From JAGIBJ01 sp032119595 (GTDB lineage: Bacteria; Actinomycetota; Thermoleophilia; Solirubrobacterales; Solirubrobacteraceae), in contig JAUMBQ010000003.1 in NCBI GenBank assembly GCA_032119595.1, forward strand, positions 1 to 64,000: DNA of 64,000 nt, in the 5' to 3' direction. The notes under the pieces are model-generated. The model saw only the letters and a list, made by a program, of their open reading frames with translations. It did no database searches and was not told the origin of the DNA. Numbering within the stretch: the stretch's first letter is position 1; each line of letters opens with the position of its first letter. A program made the position numbers and the translations under genes. Positions 56,005 to 64,000 of this stretch are shown here, one piece after another.

Positions 56005-58620
56005 CTACTTCACCAGCGTGATGTTCTTGCCGATCGCGACGATCTCGCCGGTCGCCGTCTGCGTGACGCCCGCGCGCAGCGTGAGCACCGACTTCTTCGA
56101 CTTCTTCATGGAGCGCTGGTACTTCTTGGGTACCTTCACGAGGAACTTGTAGGTCCCGGCCTTGGTGATGGCGACCTTGCCGGACGCGACCGCCAACGCT
56201 GCGGTGCCCTTCGGCTTGAGCCCGAGCGACTTCGCGAGTTTGGCTGTGATCATGCCCTTGATCACGAGCTTGCCCGGAGCGTTCGCCGTGACCTTGACCA
56301 CGATGCCGCCCTTGAGCGCCTTCTTGACCTTCCACTTGGACGCGACGCTGAGCTTGGCCTGGAATCCGCTGGTGGAAACGGCGGTGTCGGCCACCTCGTC
56401 CGTGCCAGTGAGGGCGTCGCTGACGTTGTCAACGATCAAGGCGTTGGTGACCTCGGCCTTGGGGTCGAGCCCCGGGACGGCCTTGACGATGTCCGGAGTC
56501 GGGACTGGGATGACTCCGCCACCTGGGCCGATGACCGGCGTCGGGGTCGGCGTGGGCTTCGGCGTCGGCACCGGGGTCGGCGCTGGCGGCGGCGCCGTCA
56601 CCGTGATGGCCTTGAACGCTTCGCCCTTGGCACCGGCGGCGTTGGTCACGCGGAGCTTGACCTGCACGTTGCTGACGTTCGGGTAGGACTTGGTGGCCGT
56701 CTTGCCGGTCGTCTCGTAGGAGTTGTTGCCGTCGAGGTCCCACTCGTACTTCGTGATCGTCCCGCCCGGTTCGCCGTCGGTCGAGCCGCCGCCGTCAAAC
56801 GAGACCACCTGTGCCGGCTGCGGCGCCGCGGTCGATGCCGAAATGACGGCGTTCGGAGCGGCGGTGACGAGCACCTGCAGGGTTTCCGTGTCCGGGATGT
56901 CGCTGTTGTCGCGCACCTCGACGGTCACCGTGTGCGGGCCACTCTCGTTGAAGGTGTACGGAAGCGTCGGGGTGCCGTCCGTGGTCTCTTCATAGCCGGG
57001 GACGCCATCGAGGTCCCAGCGATAGGAGACGACCTCGCCGTCAGGATCGGTCGACTCCGAGGCGTCGAAGACCACGGCCTCGCCCATGATCACCGGCGAT
57101 GCGTTGACACTGAGGTTCGCGACCGGCGGCTTGTTGGCGACGGTCACCGTGAAGGCCTTCACCTTGGTGGCGCCGGTGTCGTCGGTGACCTTGACGCGAA
57201 CCACATGCGGTCCGGACTTGTCCCAGGAATGGGCGGTGTCCGGGGAGCTGCCGGTGACCTCGAAGATGCCGTCGCCGTTGAAGTCCCACGCGTAGTTCGA
57301 GATCGAACCGTCGGGATCGCTCGCGGTCGCCGCGACCGTCGTGAGCTGACCGGCCTCTGGCGAAGCGGGCGTCGCACCAGCTGCGGAGATGATCGGCTGC
57401 TTCGTGATGAGCGCTTCGACGGTGGCCACGTTCAGGAGGCCGTCGTTGTCGGTCACCTGGAGGCGGATGTTGCGCTTGCCCTTGGCGGCCGCGGGGAAGG
57501 TCGTGGTCGTCGCCGTGCCTTCGTTGACTTCGAAGCTGCCAGCGCCGTCGAGATCCCATTCGTACTTGGTGATCGCGCCATCGGCTGAGCCGGCGTTGTT
57601 CTTGCCGGGGTCGACGGACTCGCCACCGTCGATCACGGTGCCACCTGCGGGGTCAAGGACGAGCGGAGCCGGATTGATGGCGGCCACCGGCGTGCGAGCG
57701 CACACCGCGCCGGCCACATCGAGCGACCAGCCGTCGAGCTGGCCGACGACCTCGCCGACGCCCGCGCGGGCCTTGCTGCGGCTGCTGCGGGCACTTCCGG
57801 CCTCGTGGACGTCGCGGACCTCAAGGCGCCAGGTGCCCGCGGCGTCCTCACCGTCAAACGCGGCGAGCGACTCGGCCGGCCTCACGGAGAGGTTGTCGTA
57901 CTGCGTGATGGAGTTGTCGGTGTACTCAAGCGCGGCGGAATCGTCGAAGACCACATCGGTGATCGTCTTCTGGGTGTCCTCACCGAAGCGGTTGAAGAGC
58001 TTCACGCGCGTGCCCTTCGGCGAGACGAGCACGATCTCGTACCAGCGGAGCGAGTAGCTGTGCGAGAGCGCGTCGATATGAACGCGGAGCGACTTCACCT
58101 TGTTCGGCGTGACGGTCACGTCGGACTCGACCGTCTCGGCGTCGGCGATGCTGTCGCCGATGTCGTCGCTGACGAAGTTCGCGTGCGGACCGGCCGCGCC
58201 TGTCTGCACGTTCATGGCGTATTCCCCATGACCGTTGGCGCCGTCGATCGCGAGCGTGATCGGCGTCGGCTGACCACACACGTAGTCCGGCGCGAGGGTC
58301 GCCACGAACGGGTTGGCCGGGTAGGTCGCGGTGCTCGGGGAAGCCTCGGGGATCGGCTGCAGGTAGGTCGGCGTGGAGAGCTTGGAGCCCAGCGGCGCGC
58401 TGATCGTGCCGTTGCCGCCGTCGAAGTAGGTGTTGCCCACGGTGAACGAGGGCGTGAGGTTGAACGTCTCACCCGGCGCCAGGATGCCGTCGTTGTAGGC
58501 GGCTCCGGTGGGATTGGCGTCGTCGAGGAAAAGATCCGGCGCCGCTGCAGCCGTGGCGGGCAGGGCGGCGAACGCACACAAGAATGTGGCAAGCAGGAGT
58601 CGACTACGGGTTCGCGGCAT
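56005..58620 (-). CDS. Secreted protein with P-domain and PKD repeats
   Basis: An 871-residue exported protein. After the signal peptide (~1-27, ending TAAAA), a beta domain (~28-140) is followed by a P/Homo-B proprotein-convertase domain (ending AAGTWRLEVRDVHEA, ~145-320). Four PKD domains follow, each with the hallmark WD(L/F)(D/N)G: WDLDGAGSFE, WDFNGDGIFE, WDLDGVPGYE and WDLDGNNSYE. A Pro/Thr-rich linker (PTPVPTPKPTPTPTP) leads to a basic C-terminal domain (KVKKALKGG...KKYQRSMKKSKKS). No protease catalytic domain is present. Likely surface or matrix protein. Start ATG at 58620 has GGGAGG a few bases upstream. Confidence 0.9.
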   Translation of the reverse strand: MPRTRSRLLLATFLCAFAALPATAAAAPDLFLDDANPTGAAYNDGILAPGETFNLTPSFTVGNTYFDGGNGTISAPLGSKLSTPTYLQPIPEASPSTATYPANPFVATLAPDYVCGQPTPITLAIDGANGHGEYAMNVQTGAAGPHANFVSDDIGDSIADAETVESDVTVTPNKVKSLRVHIDALSHSYSLRWYEIVLVSPKGTRVKLFNRFGEDTQKTITDVVFDDSAALEYTDNSITQYDNLSVRPAESLAAFDGEDAAGTWRLEVRDVHEAGSARSSRSKARAGVGEVVGQLDGWSLDVAGAVCARTPVAAINPAPLVLDPAGGTVIDGGESVDPGKNNAGSADGAITKYEWDLDGAGSFEVNEGTATTTTFPAAAKGKRNIRLQVTDNDGLLNVATVEALITKQPIISAAGATPASPEAGQLTTVAATASDPDGSISNYAWDFNGDGIFEVTGSSPDTAHSWDKSGPHVVRVKVTDDTGATKVKAFTVTVANKPPVANLSVNASPVIMGEAVVFDASESTDPDGEVVSYRWDLDGVPGYEETTDGTPTLPYTFNESGPHTVTVEVRDNSDIPDTETLQVLVTAAPNAVISASTAAPQPAQVVSFDGGGSTDGEPGGTITKYEWDLDGNNSYETTGKTATKSYPNVSNVQVKLRVTNAAGAKGEAFKAITVTAPPPAPTPVPTPKPTPTPTPVIGPGGGVIPVPTPDIVKAVPGLDPKAEVTNALIVDNVSDALTGTDEVADTAVSTSGFQAKLSVASKWKVKKALKGGIVVKVTANAPGKLVIKGMITAKLAKSLGLKPKGTAALAVASGKVAITKAGTYKFLVKVPKKYQRSMKKSKKSVLTLRAGVTQTATGEIVAIGKNITLVK

Positions 58621-58796
58621 GCCCTCCCTATCGGCGCGCCCGTATGTGAGCCGTATGCGGGTCGGCACCCGGTCGATGCCCGTGGGTCGGCGATACGTCC
58701 AGTCGATGCCCCCCGACGTGCTGGAAACCGGCGCGAAGCCGACCACCACTGGTCAACTGGAGGGAACAGTCGCGCTTGTAGCGCGAAATGGGCGGC

Positions 58797-59018
58797 TCAG
58801 GCGCCGGGGAAGACGCCTGCGGCCTGCGCGTCGAGGCCGGGCGTCCAGGTGCCGGACCCCTCACACCACGGGCACGCCACACTGACCTGCTCGCCGGCGC
58901 GGTTCGCGAAGACCTTCCCGGTGGCGCGGCACGCCGAACACGGTTGAGGGCCGGCCGGCGGCTCAGGAGCCTTGGCGCGGGCCGGGCGGCGACCGGAGGG
59001 CTTGGCAGGAGTCGGCAT
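58797..59018 (-). CDS. Small protein with DnaJ-like zinc ribbon
   Basis: A 73-residue protein with an Ala/Pro/Arg-rich N-terminus and two CxxC pairs (PCSACRATGKVFAN and ACPWCEGSGTW). The spacing and the ATGK/GSG residues match one half of a DnaJ-type CxxCxGxG zinc module. A single metal site is likely. It is divergent from gluQ across 43 nt. It could be a metal chaperone or a degenerate DnaJ fragment; no J domain is present. Confidence 0.7.
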   Translation of the reverse strand: MPTPAKPSGRRPARAKAPEPPAGPQPCSACRATGKVFANRAGEQVSVACPWCEGSGTWTPGLDAQAAGVFPGA

Positions 59019-59048
59019 CGCGGTGATCGTAGCCGCCCGGGCCTCGCG

Positions 59049-59054
59049 TAGGCT
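59049..59054 (+). promoter_or_regulatory. -10 element of gluQ
   Basis: TAGGCT ends 7 nt before the GTG at 59062; leaderless pattern. Confidence 0.5.
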
Positions 59055-59061
59055 CGCGGGC

Positions 59062-60012
59062 GTGCCTGCCGTCGGCCGATTCGCTCCGTCCCCGTCGTCC
59101 GAGCTCCATCTGGGCAACCTGCGCACCGCGCTCCTTGCCTGGCTCGGCGCGCGTTCCCAGGGCTCCGCATTCCACCTGCGGATCGACGACCTCGACGCCG
59201 GCCGCTCCCGGGTGGCGATCGCCGAGCACCAGCTCGCCGACCTCGCAGCACTCGGCCTGGACCACGACGGCCCTGTGGTTTGGCAGTCGCAGCGGCTTGG
59301 CCGCTACGAGGCCGCGTTCGAACGCCTCCGAGCCTCCGGCGACGTGTACCCGTGCTTCTGCACGCGCGCGGAGATCCGGGATGCGTCCCGCGCTCCCCAC
59401 GGCCCGCCGACGGCCGGCTATCCGGGCACCTGCCGAGATCTCTCCGCCGCACAGCAGGCAGCCAAAGCTGCCGACGGGCGCGCGCCCGCCTGGCGACTGC
59501 GGTCTGACCTGGAGCCGGTGGCGTTCGATGACCTGGTGCTTGGTGCCCGGACGCTGCCCGCCGAGGACGCCGTCGTACGCCGAGCCGACGGCGAGTTCGG
59601 GTACCAGCTCGCGGTGGTGATCGACGACGCCGACCAGGGCGTCGACGAAGTCGTGCGCGGCTCCGACCTCCTCCCCTCCGTCCCGACGCAGCGCCAGCTC
59701 CAGGACCGCCTCGGGATCGCGCACGTTCGTTACGCCCACGTGCCGCTGATGATCGGCACCGATGGCGCTCGCCTCGCCAAGCGCCATGGCGCGATCGGCC
59801 TCGCGGGCGCGCTCGCGGGAACGGTCGACCTCGCACTTCCCGGCCTGACGCCCGGCGTTCCGGCGACGGCTGAGCAGGTTCGCACGGCCCTCGCCGCAAC
59901 GGTCGGTTTGGCCGCTGCGGGCGAGGCGGTGGAGCTTCCCGAACTTGCCTCGCGCTTCGCGTACGCGCGTCTGCCCGCCGAATCGACCATGATGGATAGA
60001 TGCTCAAGTTGA
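59062..60012 (+). CDS. gluQ: Glutamyl-Q tRNA(Asp) synthetase-like protein
   Basis: A 316-residue GluRS paralogue lacking the anticodon-binding domain. In known enzymes it attaches glutamate to queuosine in tRNA-Asp. The HIGH-like motif is HLGN at 16-19 within GRFAPSPSSELHLGNLRTALLA; the KMSKR-like region is ARLAKRHG. A zinc-binding stretch (CFCTRAEI, then YPGTCRDL) lies at ~95-125. Actinobacterial queuosine presence is variable, so the role is uncertain. Its last codons overlap the next gene. Confidence 0.87.
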   Translation: MPAVGRFAPSPSSELHLGNLRTALLAWLGARSQGSAFHLRIDDLDAGRSRVAIAEHQLADLAALGLDHDGPVVWQSQRLGRYEAAFERLRASGDVYPCFCTRAEIRDASRAPHGPPTAGYPGTCRDLSAAQQAAKAADGRAPAWRLRSDLEPVAFDDLVLGARTLPAEDAVVRRADGEFGYQLAVVIDDADQGVDEVVRGSDLLPSVPTQRQLQDRLGIAHVRYAHVPLMIGTDGARLAKRHGAIGLAGALAGTVDLALPGLTPGVPATAEQVRTALAATVGLAAAGEAVELPELASRFAYARLPAESTMMDRCSS

Positions 60013-60281
60013 TCCGCGTCTGGATTCCGATCGCGCTCTGCAGCGCGGGAATCATCGTGAGCATCGTCGGCGGGCTCAACGAAGAGTCGTTCACCATCGG
60101 TATCCCGATCTTCTCCGCGGGCGCCTCGGTGTGGCTGCTGAACTTCCTTTACCGCGTCGGTGTGTCGGGTGACCGGGAGCGCGGCAACGAAGAGAGCGCG
60201 CGCGAGTACTTCGCCAAACATGGGCGGTGGCCATCGGACGATGGCCACGAAACGCGCGTCGGCCAGGACGGTGGCCGATGA
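60000..60281 (+). CDS. Small membrane protein before the RNase D gene
   Basis: A 93-residue protein with two hydrophobic helices (~5-25 and ~32-52) and a polar C-terminus with REYFAKHGRWPSDD. Its ATG lies inside the last codons of gluQ (13-nt overlap) and its stop overlaps the RNase D gene start. Family unknown. The tight overlaps on both sides indicate that it is really translated. Confidence 0.75.
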   Translation: MLKLIRVWIPIALCSAGIIVSIVGGLNEESFTIGIPIFSAGASVWLLNFLYRVGVSGDRERGNEESAREYFAKHGRWPSDDGHETRVGQDGGR

Positions 60282-61477
60282 GCCGGTCCGCTTCGGGGGC
60301 CGAACTCCTCGCCACCAATGAAGACATCCGCGAGTTCTCCCGTCTCGCTGCTCAGCGGGGGCGTTTCGCGATCGACACCGAGTTCGTCGGCGAAGGCAAA
60401 TACCAGTCGCTGCTCTGCCTCGTCCAGGTCGCGGTGTACCTCGACGACGCCGGCGCCGAGGACGAGCCCTGGATCCTGCTGATCGACCCGCTCGATCACT
60501 CGATCGATCCCGGTCCACTCGCGACGGTGATCGCCGATCCTGAGATCGAGCTGATCCTCCACGCCGCCCGCCAGGACGTCGCCCTGCTGCGCCGCACGTG
60601 GCGCACCGAGGTGACCAACGTCTTCGATACGCAGGTCGCCGCGGCATTTGCTGGATTGCGCGCGCAGATCGGCTACGAAGCCCTGCTCCGTGGCCTCCTC
60701 GGCGTCAAGCTGCACAAGTCGGCGAGCTTCACCAAGTGGGACCGTCGCCCGCTCACTACCGAGCAGCTTCGGTACGCCCGTGAGGACGTGCTTCACCTCG
60801 AGCAGGCCGCCGTCGAACTCCAGGAGCGGCTCCTCGTGTCGGGCCGGCTCGACTGGGCCATCCAGGAATGCGCGCCACTGGCTGCCGCGAGCGACGAGCG
60901 CAACCCGGACGTCATGTTCGAGCGGCTGCCGAAGATCGCCGGGCACGATCCCATTACGCGCGCCGTCGCCCGCGAACTCGTCGGCTGGCGTGAGGCGACC
61001 GCCAGCGCCGGCGACCGCCCGGCCCAGCAGGTCCTCGGTGACCAGCCACTCGTCGAACTCGCCAAGCGCAGGCCGACCTCCATCGAGGAGCTGCGGCAGA
61101 TCCGCGGCCTCGGAGAGGCAAACGGCCGCCGCCGGGCGGAAGGCCTGCTGGCCGCGATCGCCGATGGCCTCCAGCGCGAGCCGATCCCGCGCCGCCCGCT
61201 CAAGCAGCTCGACACCCGCCCTGAAGACGTCGCCGTGATCGCATTGTGCGAGGCGCTGCTGCGCACACGCGCGGCCACGGCCGGTCTGGCCTACGAGCTG
61301 CTGGCGACCCGCAACGAGCTGCAGCTCCTCGTCTCCGGACACCGTGAACACACGGAGTCCGGCGACGTGCGCGTGCTCCAGGGCTGGCGTCGAGAGGTCG
61401 TCGGCAACGAGCTGCTGTCGCTGCTCGCTGGCGAGATCACCCTGCGCGTCGGCCCCGGCGGCGTCGAGCTCTCTTAA
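60278..61477 (+). CDS. rnd: RNase D-like 3'-5' exonuclease with HRDC domains
   Basis: A 399-residue DEDD-Y exoribonuclease involved in tRNA 3'-end trimming. Catalytic residues are visible as FAIDTEFVGEG (Asp, Glu), then ILHAARQDVALL and NVFDTQVAAAF (Asp), and YAREDVLHL (Tyr, Asp). HRDC domains follow (~210-370; RRPTSIEELRQIRGLG). The stop codon overlaps that of pilB on the other strand by 3 nt. ATG at 60278 overlaps the preceding gene. Confidence 0.94.
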   Translation: MSRSASGAELLATNEDIREFSRLAAQRGRFAIDTEFVGEGKYQSLLCLVQVAVYLDDAGAEDEPWILLIDPLDHSIDPGPLATVIADPEIELILHAARQDVALLRRTWRTEVTNVFDTQVAAAFAGLRAQIGYEALLRGLLGVKLHKSASFTKWDRRPLTTEQLRYAREDVLHLEQAAVELQERLLVSGRLDWAIQECAPLAAASDERNPDVMFERLPKIAGHDPITRAVARELVGWREATASAGDRPAQQVLGDQPLVELAKRRPTSIEELRQIRGLGEANGRRRAEGLLAAIADGLQREPIPRRPLKQLDTRPEDVAVIALCEALLRTRAATAGLAYELLATRNELQLLVSGHREHTESGDVRVLQGWRREVVGNELLSLLAGEITLRVGPGGVELS

Positions 61478-63324
61478 ACGGCCGCGACGCGCGACAGTTC
61501 AGCCACGCTGGTGAAGCCTTCCTTCACCCGGCGAATGGCGTCCTCGCGCAGCGACTGCATGCCCTCTTCCCGGGCGACACGGCCGATCTGGTCGGCGCCA
61601 GCGTTCGTGACCACGAGCCGACGGATCTCGTCGCTGACCTCCAGGACCTCGTAGATCCCGATGCGGCCGTCGTAGCCGGTGTCGGTGCACTTCGCGCAGC
61701 CAGCCGGCTCGAAGACGGAGACCGTCGTTCCGGGCTCGCCGTCGAGCATCTCGGCGGCGACCTCCGTGGGCGTCTTGCAGTGATCGCACAGGCGGCGGGC
61801 GAGGCGCTGACCCACGACGCAGGTGACGGCGGAAACGACCATGAAGGCCGGAACGCCCATGTCGACCAGGCGGCTGAGCGCGGTCGCAGCATTGTTCGTG
61901 TGGAGCGTGGAGAGGACGAGGTGGCCGGTGATCGCGGCCTGCATCGCGATCTGGGCACTCTCGGCGTCGCGGATCTCGCCGACGAGCATCACGTCCGGAT
62001 CGGCGCGAACCATCGCGCGCAGACCGTTGGAGAACTCAAGCCCGATCTTCGGGTTGATCTGAAGCTGCTTGACGCCGGGCACGCGGTACTCGACCGGGTC
62101 CTCGATGGTCACGATCGTGCGGTCACCGGTGTTGACGAGCTGGAGCGCGCCGTAGACGGTGGTCGTCTTGCCGGAGCCGGTCGGACCCGTGGCGAGAATG
62201 CCGCCGTGAGAGCGACTGAGGGCTCGGATCAGACGCTCCTGGTCCTGTCCGCGCATGCCGAGCTGCTCCAGGCCGCGAACCGTGCCACCGCTGTCGAGGA
62301 CGCGCAGCACGACGGACTCACCGTCGACGAGCGGCAGGGTCACGACGCGCAGGTCGATGCGACGCCCATCGATGTTGAAGCCGACGCGGCCGTCCTGCGG
62401 CATGCGGCGCTCAGCGATGTTGAGCTCCGCGAGGATCTTGAGGCGCGAGACCACGCTGGCCGCAAGCTGCCGTGGCACGGACGTGACCTCATGCACAACG
62501 CCGTCGATACGGAACTTGACCGTGAGGCCGTCGGCGCCCGGGTCGAAGTGGATGTCGGAGGCGCGTCGCTCAACGGCCTGGGCGATCACCGACTGGACGA
62601 TCTTGACCGTCGGGCCCTCGTCGTCGGTCGTTTCACGAAGGTCGGTGAGCTCCTCGGGCTGACTGACATCGTCGATCTGCTCCAGGACGGCGCCGACCTC
62701 GGAGTCCACGCCGAGCACCCGGCTGATGACCATGTCGATGTCATCTTCCGACACGACGATCGGCCGCACGCGCTGCCCGGTGAGCATCGCGATGTCGTCG
62801 AGCGCAACGATGTTGCCCGGGTCGACCATCGCCACGACGAGCGTCTCGTCGTCGAAGGCCACCGGGAGCGAACGCAGGCGACGAGCGGTCTGCGCATCGA
62901 CGAGCATGGCGGCCCGCATGTCGACCTCCGCCTGCCTGATGGAGAGGTACGGGAGGCCGAAGCGCTCGGCGATCGCCTGGCCAAGCTGCTCGCTCGTGAT
63001 GAGGTTGCGGTCCAGGAGGAGCTGACCGATCGGGCGGCCCATCGACCGCGCCTCGTCAACCATTTCCTCCACCACGCTGCGCGGCACCCACATCGCGTCG
63101 ACCACGATGTCGCCGAGCCGGCGGCGCGGCGTCGGGACCCAGCCCGAGCCCGAACCGGGAAGCGACACGGTCATCGGCGCCGTTGCCACGGCCGAGGCCG
63201 TCGCCATGGCGGCTGCGCTGCCCGGGACCGGTTCCCCACCCCACGTGCCCGTCTTGAGCGACCGTGCGGCGGCTGCGGCAGCCGCGTCTGCGGGGTTTAT
63301 GGGGGTGGCGTTCGGATCGAGCAT
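61474..63324 (-). CDS. pilB: Type IV pilus extension ATPase PilB
   Basis: A 616-residue hexameric secretion ATPase that powers pilin addition. Region ~70-210 is an MshEN-type N-terminal domain (IGQLLLDRNLITSEQLGQAIAERFGLPYL). The catalytic domain has Walker A GPTGSGKTTT (380-389), the Asp box with VMLVGEIRD as Walker B, the His box, and the zinc motif Cys513/516 and Cys543/546. It also carries an Ala-rich N-terminal extension (~1-65). Start ATG at 63324. It is about 6 kb from the pilins and its own neighbours are not pilus genes. Confidence 0.95.
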   Translation of the reverse strand: MLDPNATPINPADAAAAAAARSLKTGTWGGEPVPGSAAAMATASAVATAPMTVSLPGSGSGWVPTPRRRLGDIVVDAMWVPRSVVEEMVDEARSMGRPIGQLLLDRNLITSEQLGQAIAERFGLPYLSIRQAEVDMRAAMLVDAQTARRLRSLPVAFDDETLVVAMVDPGNIVALDDIAMLTGQRVRPIVVSEDDIDMVISRVLGVDSEVGAVLEQIDDVSQPEELTDLRETTDDEGPTVKIVQSVIAQAVERRASDIHFDPGADGLTVKFRIDGVVHEVTSVPRQLAASVVSRLKILAELNIAERRMPQDGRVGFNIDGRRIDLRVVTLPLVDGESVVLRVLDSGGTVRGLEQLGMRGQDQERLIRALSRSHGGILATGPTGSGKTTTVYGALQLVNTGDRTIVTIEDPVEYRVPGVKQLQINPKIGLEFSNGLRAMVRADPDVMLVGEIRDAESAQIAMQAAITGHLVLSTLHTNNAATALSRLVDMGVPAFMVVSAVTCVVGQRLARRLCDHCKTPTEVAAEMLDGEPGTTVSVFEPAGCAKCTDTGYDGRIGIYEVLEVSDEIRRLVVTNAGADQIGRVAREEGMQSLREDAIRRVKEGFTSVAELSRVAAV

Positions 63325-63426
63325 CGGAGCAATACCTGGGGTCGGTCGTGCAAGGACGACGGGACGATGTCCGAGTGATCGGCGATATCCGGCGGTCCTA
63401 AAGCCCTGATGGACGGGGCCGCGCCG

Positions 63427-63450
63427 CCCGAGAGGGCTCGCCCTCTCGGG
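63427..63450 (-). terminator. Hairpin after the histidine kinase gene
   Basis: Perfect 10-bp stem CCCGAGAGGG/CCCTCTCGGG with CTCG loop, directly after the kinase stop codon. No T-run. Confidence 0.65.
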
Positions 63451-63451
63451 G

Positions 63452-64000
63452 TCAGCTGGTTGAGGCGCTCGCGGGGACGGTGAACCAAAAGCTCGAGCCC
63501 TCGCCCTGAGCGCTGTCGCATCCGACTTCGCCACCGCCGGCCTCAACCATCTCTTTCACCAGCGCAAGCCCGAGGCCGGTGCCTTCGATGCCCTTGATCA
63601 TCCCGGCGTCGCCGCGGAAGAATCGTTCGAACGCGTGCCGCCGCTCGTCCTCGGCCATGCCCATTCCATGGTCGGTGATCGTGACGGTGATCGACCCGTT
63701 GTGCTGCGCCGCCTGCGCCCCGATCGCCCCGCCCTCGGGCGAGTACTTGATCGCGTTGGACAGCAGGTTGCCGATGACGCGGCGCAAACTGTCGCTGTCA
63801 CCAGAGGCGGCCATATCGCCGCTGCTATGAAATGTGAGCGTATGGCGATCGCTCTGCTGTGAGAAGAGCCTGACCTGCTGCTCGAGGAGGTCACCGAGAT
63901 CGACCAGCTCGGTGGCCGACTCGCTCCCGTGCGGGAGCCGTTGGAGGTCGAGGAAGTCGTTGATCAGCGCCGCCAGCCGGAGCCCCTGCTCCTTGATGGT
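63452..64000 (-). CDS. Sensor histidine kinase (3' part, truncated by window)
   Basis: The last 182 residues of a two-component sensor kinase. The frame is open to the window edge, so the N-terminus, sensor and phosphorylated His lie outside. Visible parts are the end of the dimerisation helix (IKEQGLRLAALINDFLDLQRL), the N box (VIGNLLSNAIKYSPEGG), G1 box (DHGMGM), F box (FERFFRG) and G2 box (GTGLGLALVKEM). The ATP-binding domain is therefore complete. Its response regulator is not seen. It precedes pilB on the same strand by about 127 nt and could control pili, but this is only position. Confidence 0.93.
   Translation of the reverse strand, partial: TIKEQGLRLAALINDFLDLQRLPHGSESATELVDLGDLLEQQVRLFSQQSDRHTLTFHSSGDMAASGDSDSLRRVIGNLLSNAIKYSPEGGAIGAQAAQHNGSITVTITDHGMGMAEDERRHAFERFFRGDAGMIKGIEGTGLGLALVKEMVEAGGGEVGCDSAQGEGSSFWFTVPASASTS

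Overview
The window is a contiguous piece of a high-G+C actinobacterial chromosome. Gene content and order (pyrG-xerD, recN, nadK-tlyA, dxs, ispA-xseB-nusB, aroC-aroKB-aroQ-pepQ, dgt, dnaG, recO), a monoderm-type type IV pilus set without a secretin, and many low-complexity secreted proteins suggest the class Thermoleophilia (Solirubrobacterales-like). This assignment is an inference from layout and protein character; no rRNA is present. I see no prophage, insertion sequence, CRISPR array or plasmid gene. The two accessory-looking spots are an orphan SUKH-like gene and several families of non-coding repeats.

Layout. 1-330: tandem ~61-bp palindromic repeats. 0.35-4.3 kb: PLP synthase pdxS-pdxT, a membrane diguanylate cyclase, and an RpiR-type regulator followed by a structured intergenic region. 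4.5-8.9 kb: two tRNA genes flanking a secreted glycosidase-like protein, a short-chain dehydrogenase and a UGT-like glycosyltransferase. 9-18.2 kb: replication and repair genes (dnaG, dgt, recO, mutM, xerD) with glutaredoxin and small membrane, secreted or lipoprotein genes. 18.4-30.7 kb: pyrG, recN, nadK, tlyA, dxs, a prenyl synthase, an xseB-like gene and nusB. 31-38.8 kb: membrane proteins, a 73-bp minisatellite, efp, a coiled-coil protein, a Cys-repeat secreted protein and a membrane-anchored ECF sigma factor. 38.8-43.1 kb: shikimate-pathway operon with an AroK-AroB fusion. 44.6-55 kb: type IV pilus locus. 55.2-61.5 kb: a FluC pair, a PKD-domain secreted protein, a GluQ-RS-like enzyme and an RNase D. 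61.5-64 kb: the PilB ATPase and a truncated histidine kinase.

The pilus locus has two minus-strand units separated by an intrinsic terminator: three major-type pilins plus PilV/PilW/PilX-like minor pilins, then PilD, PilM, PilN, PilO and a fourth membrane protein in the PilP position. PilB lies about 6 kb away beside a histidine kinase; PilC and PilT are not in the window. Two of the pilin genes are identical in sequence over their whole length apart from the start codon. The spacers 5' of the second and third pilins carry a hairpin with compensatory base changes.

A genome-level feature is the large number of apparently leaderless genes. At least thirteen housekeeping genes have a TANNNT-type -10 hexamer (TTGGAT in one) 6-9 nt before the start codon and no Shine-Dalgarno sequence, whereas pilin, pyrG, pilM and efp genes keep a Shine-Dalgarno sequence. 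All calls come from reading the sequence; no database search was run.
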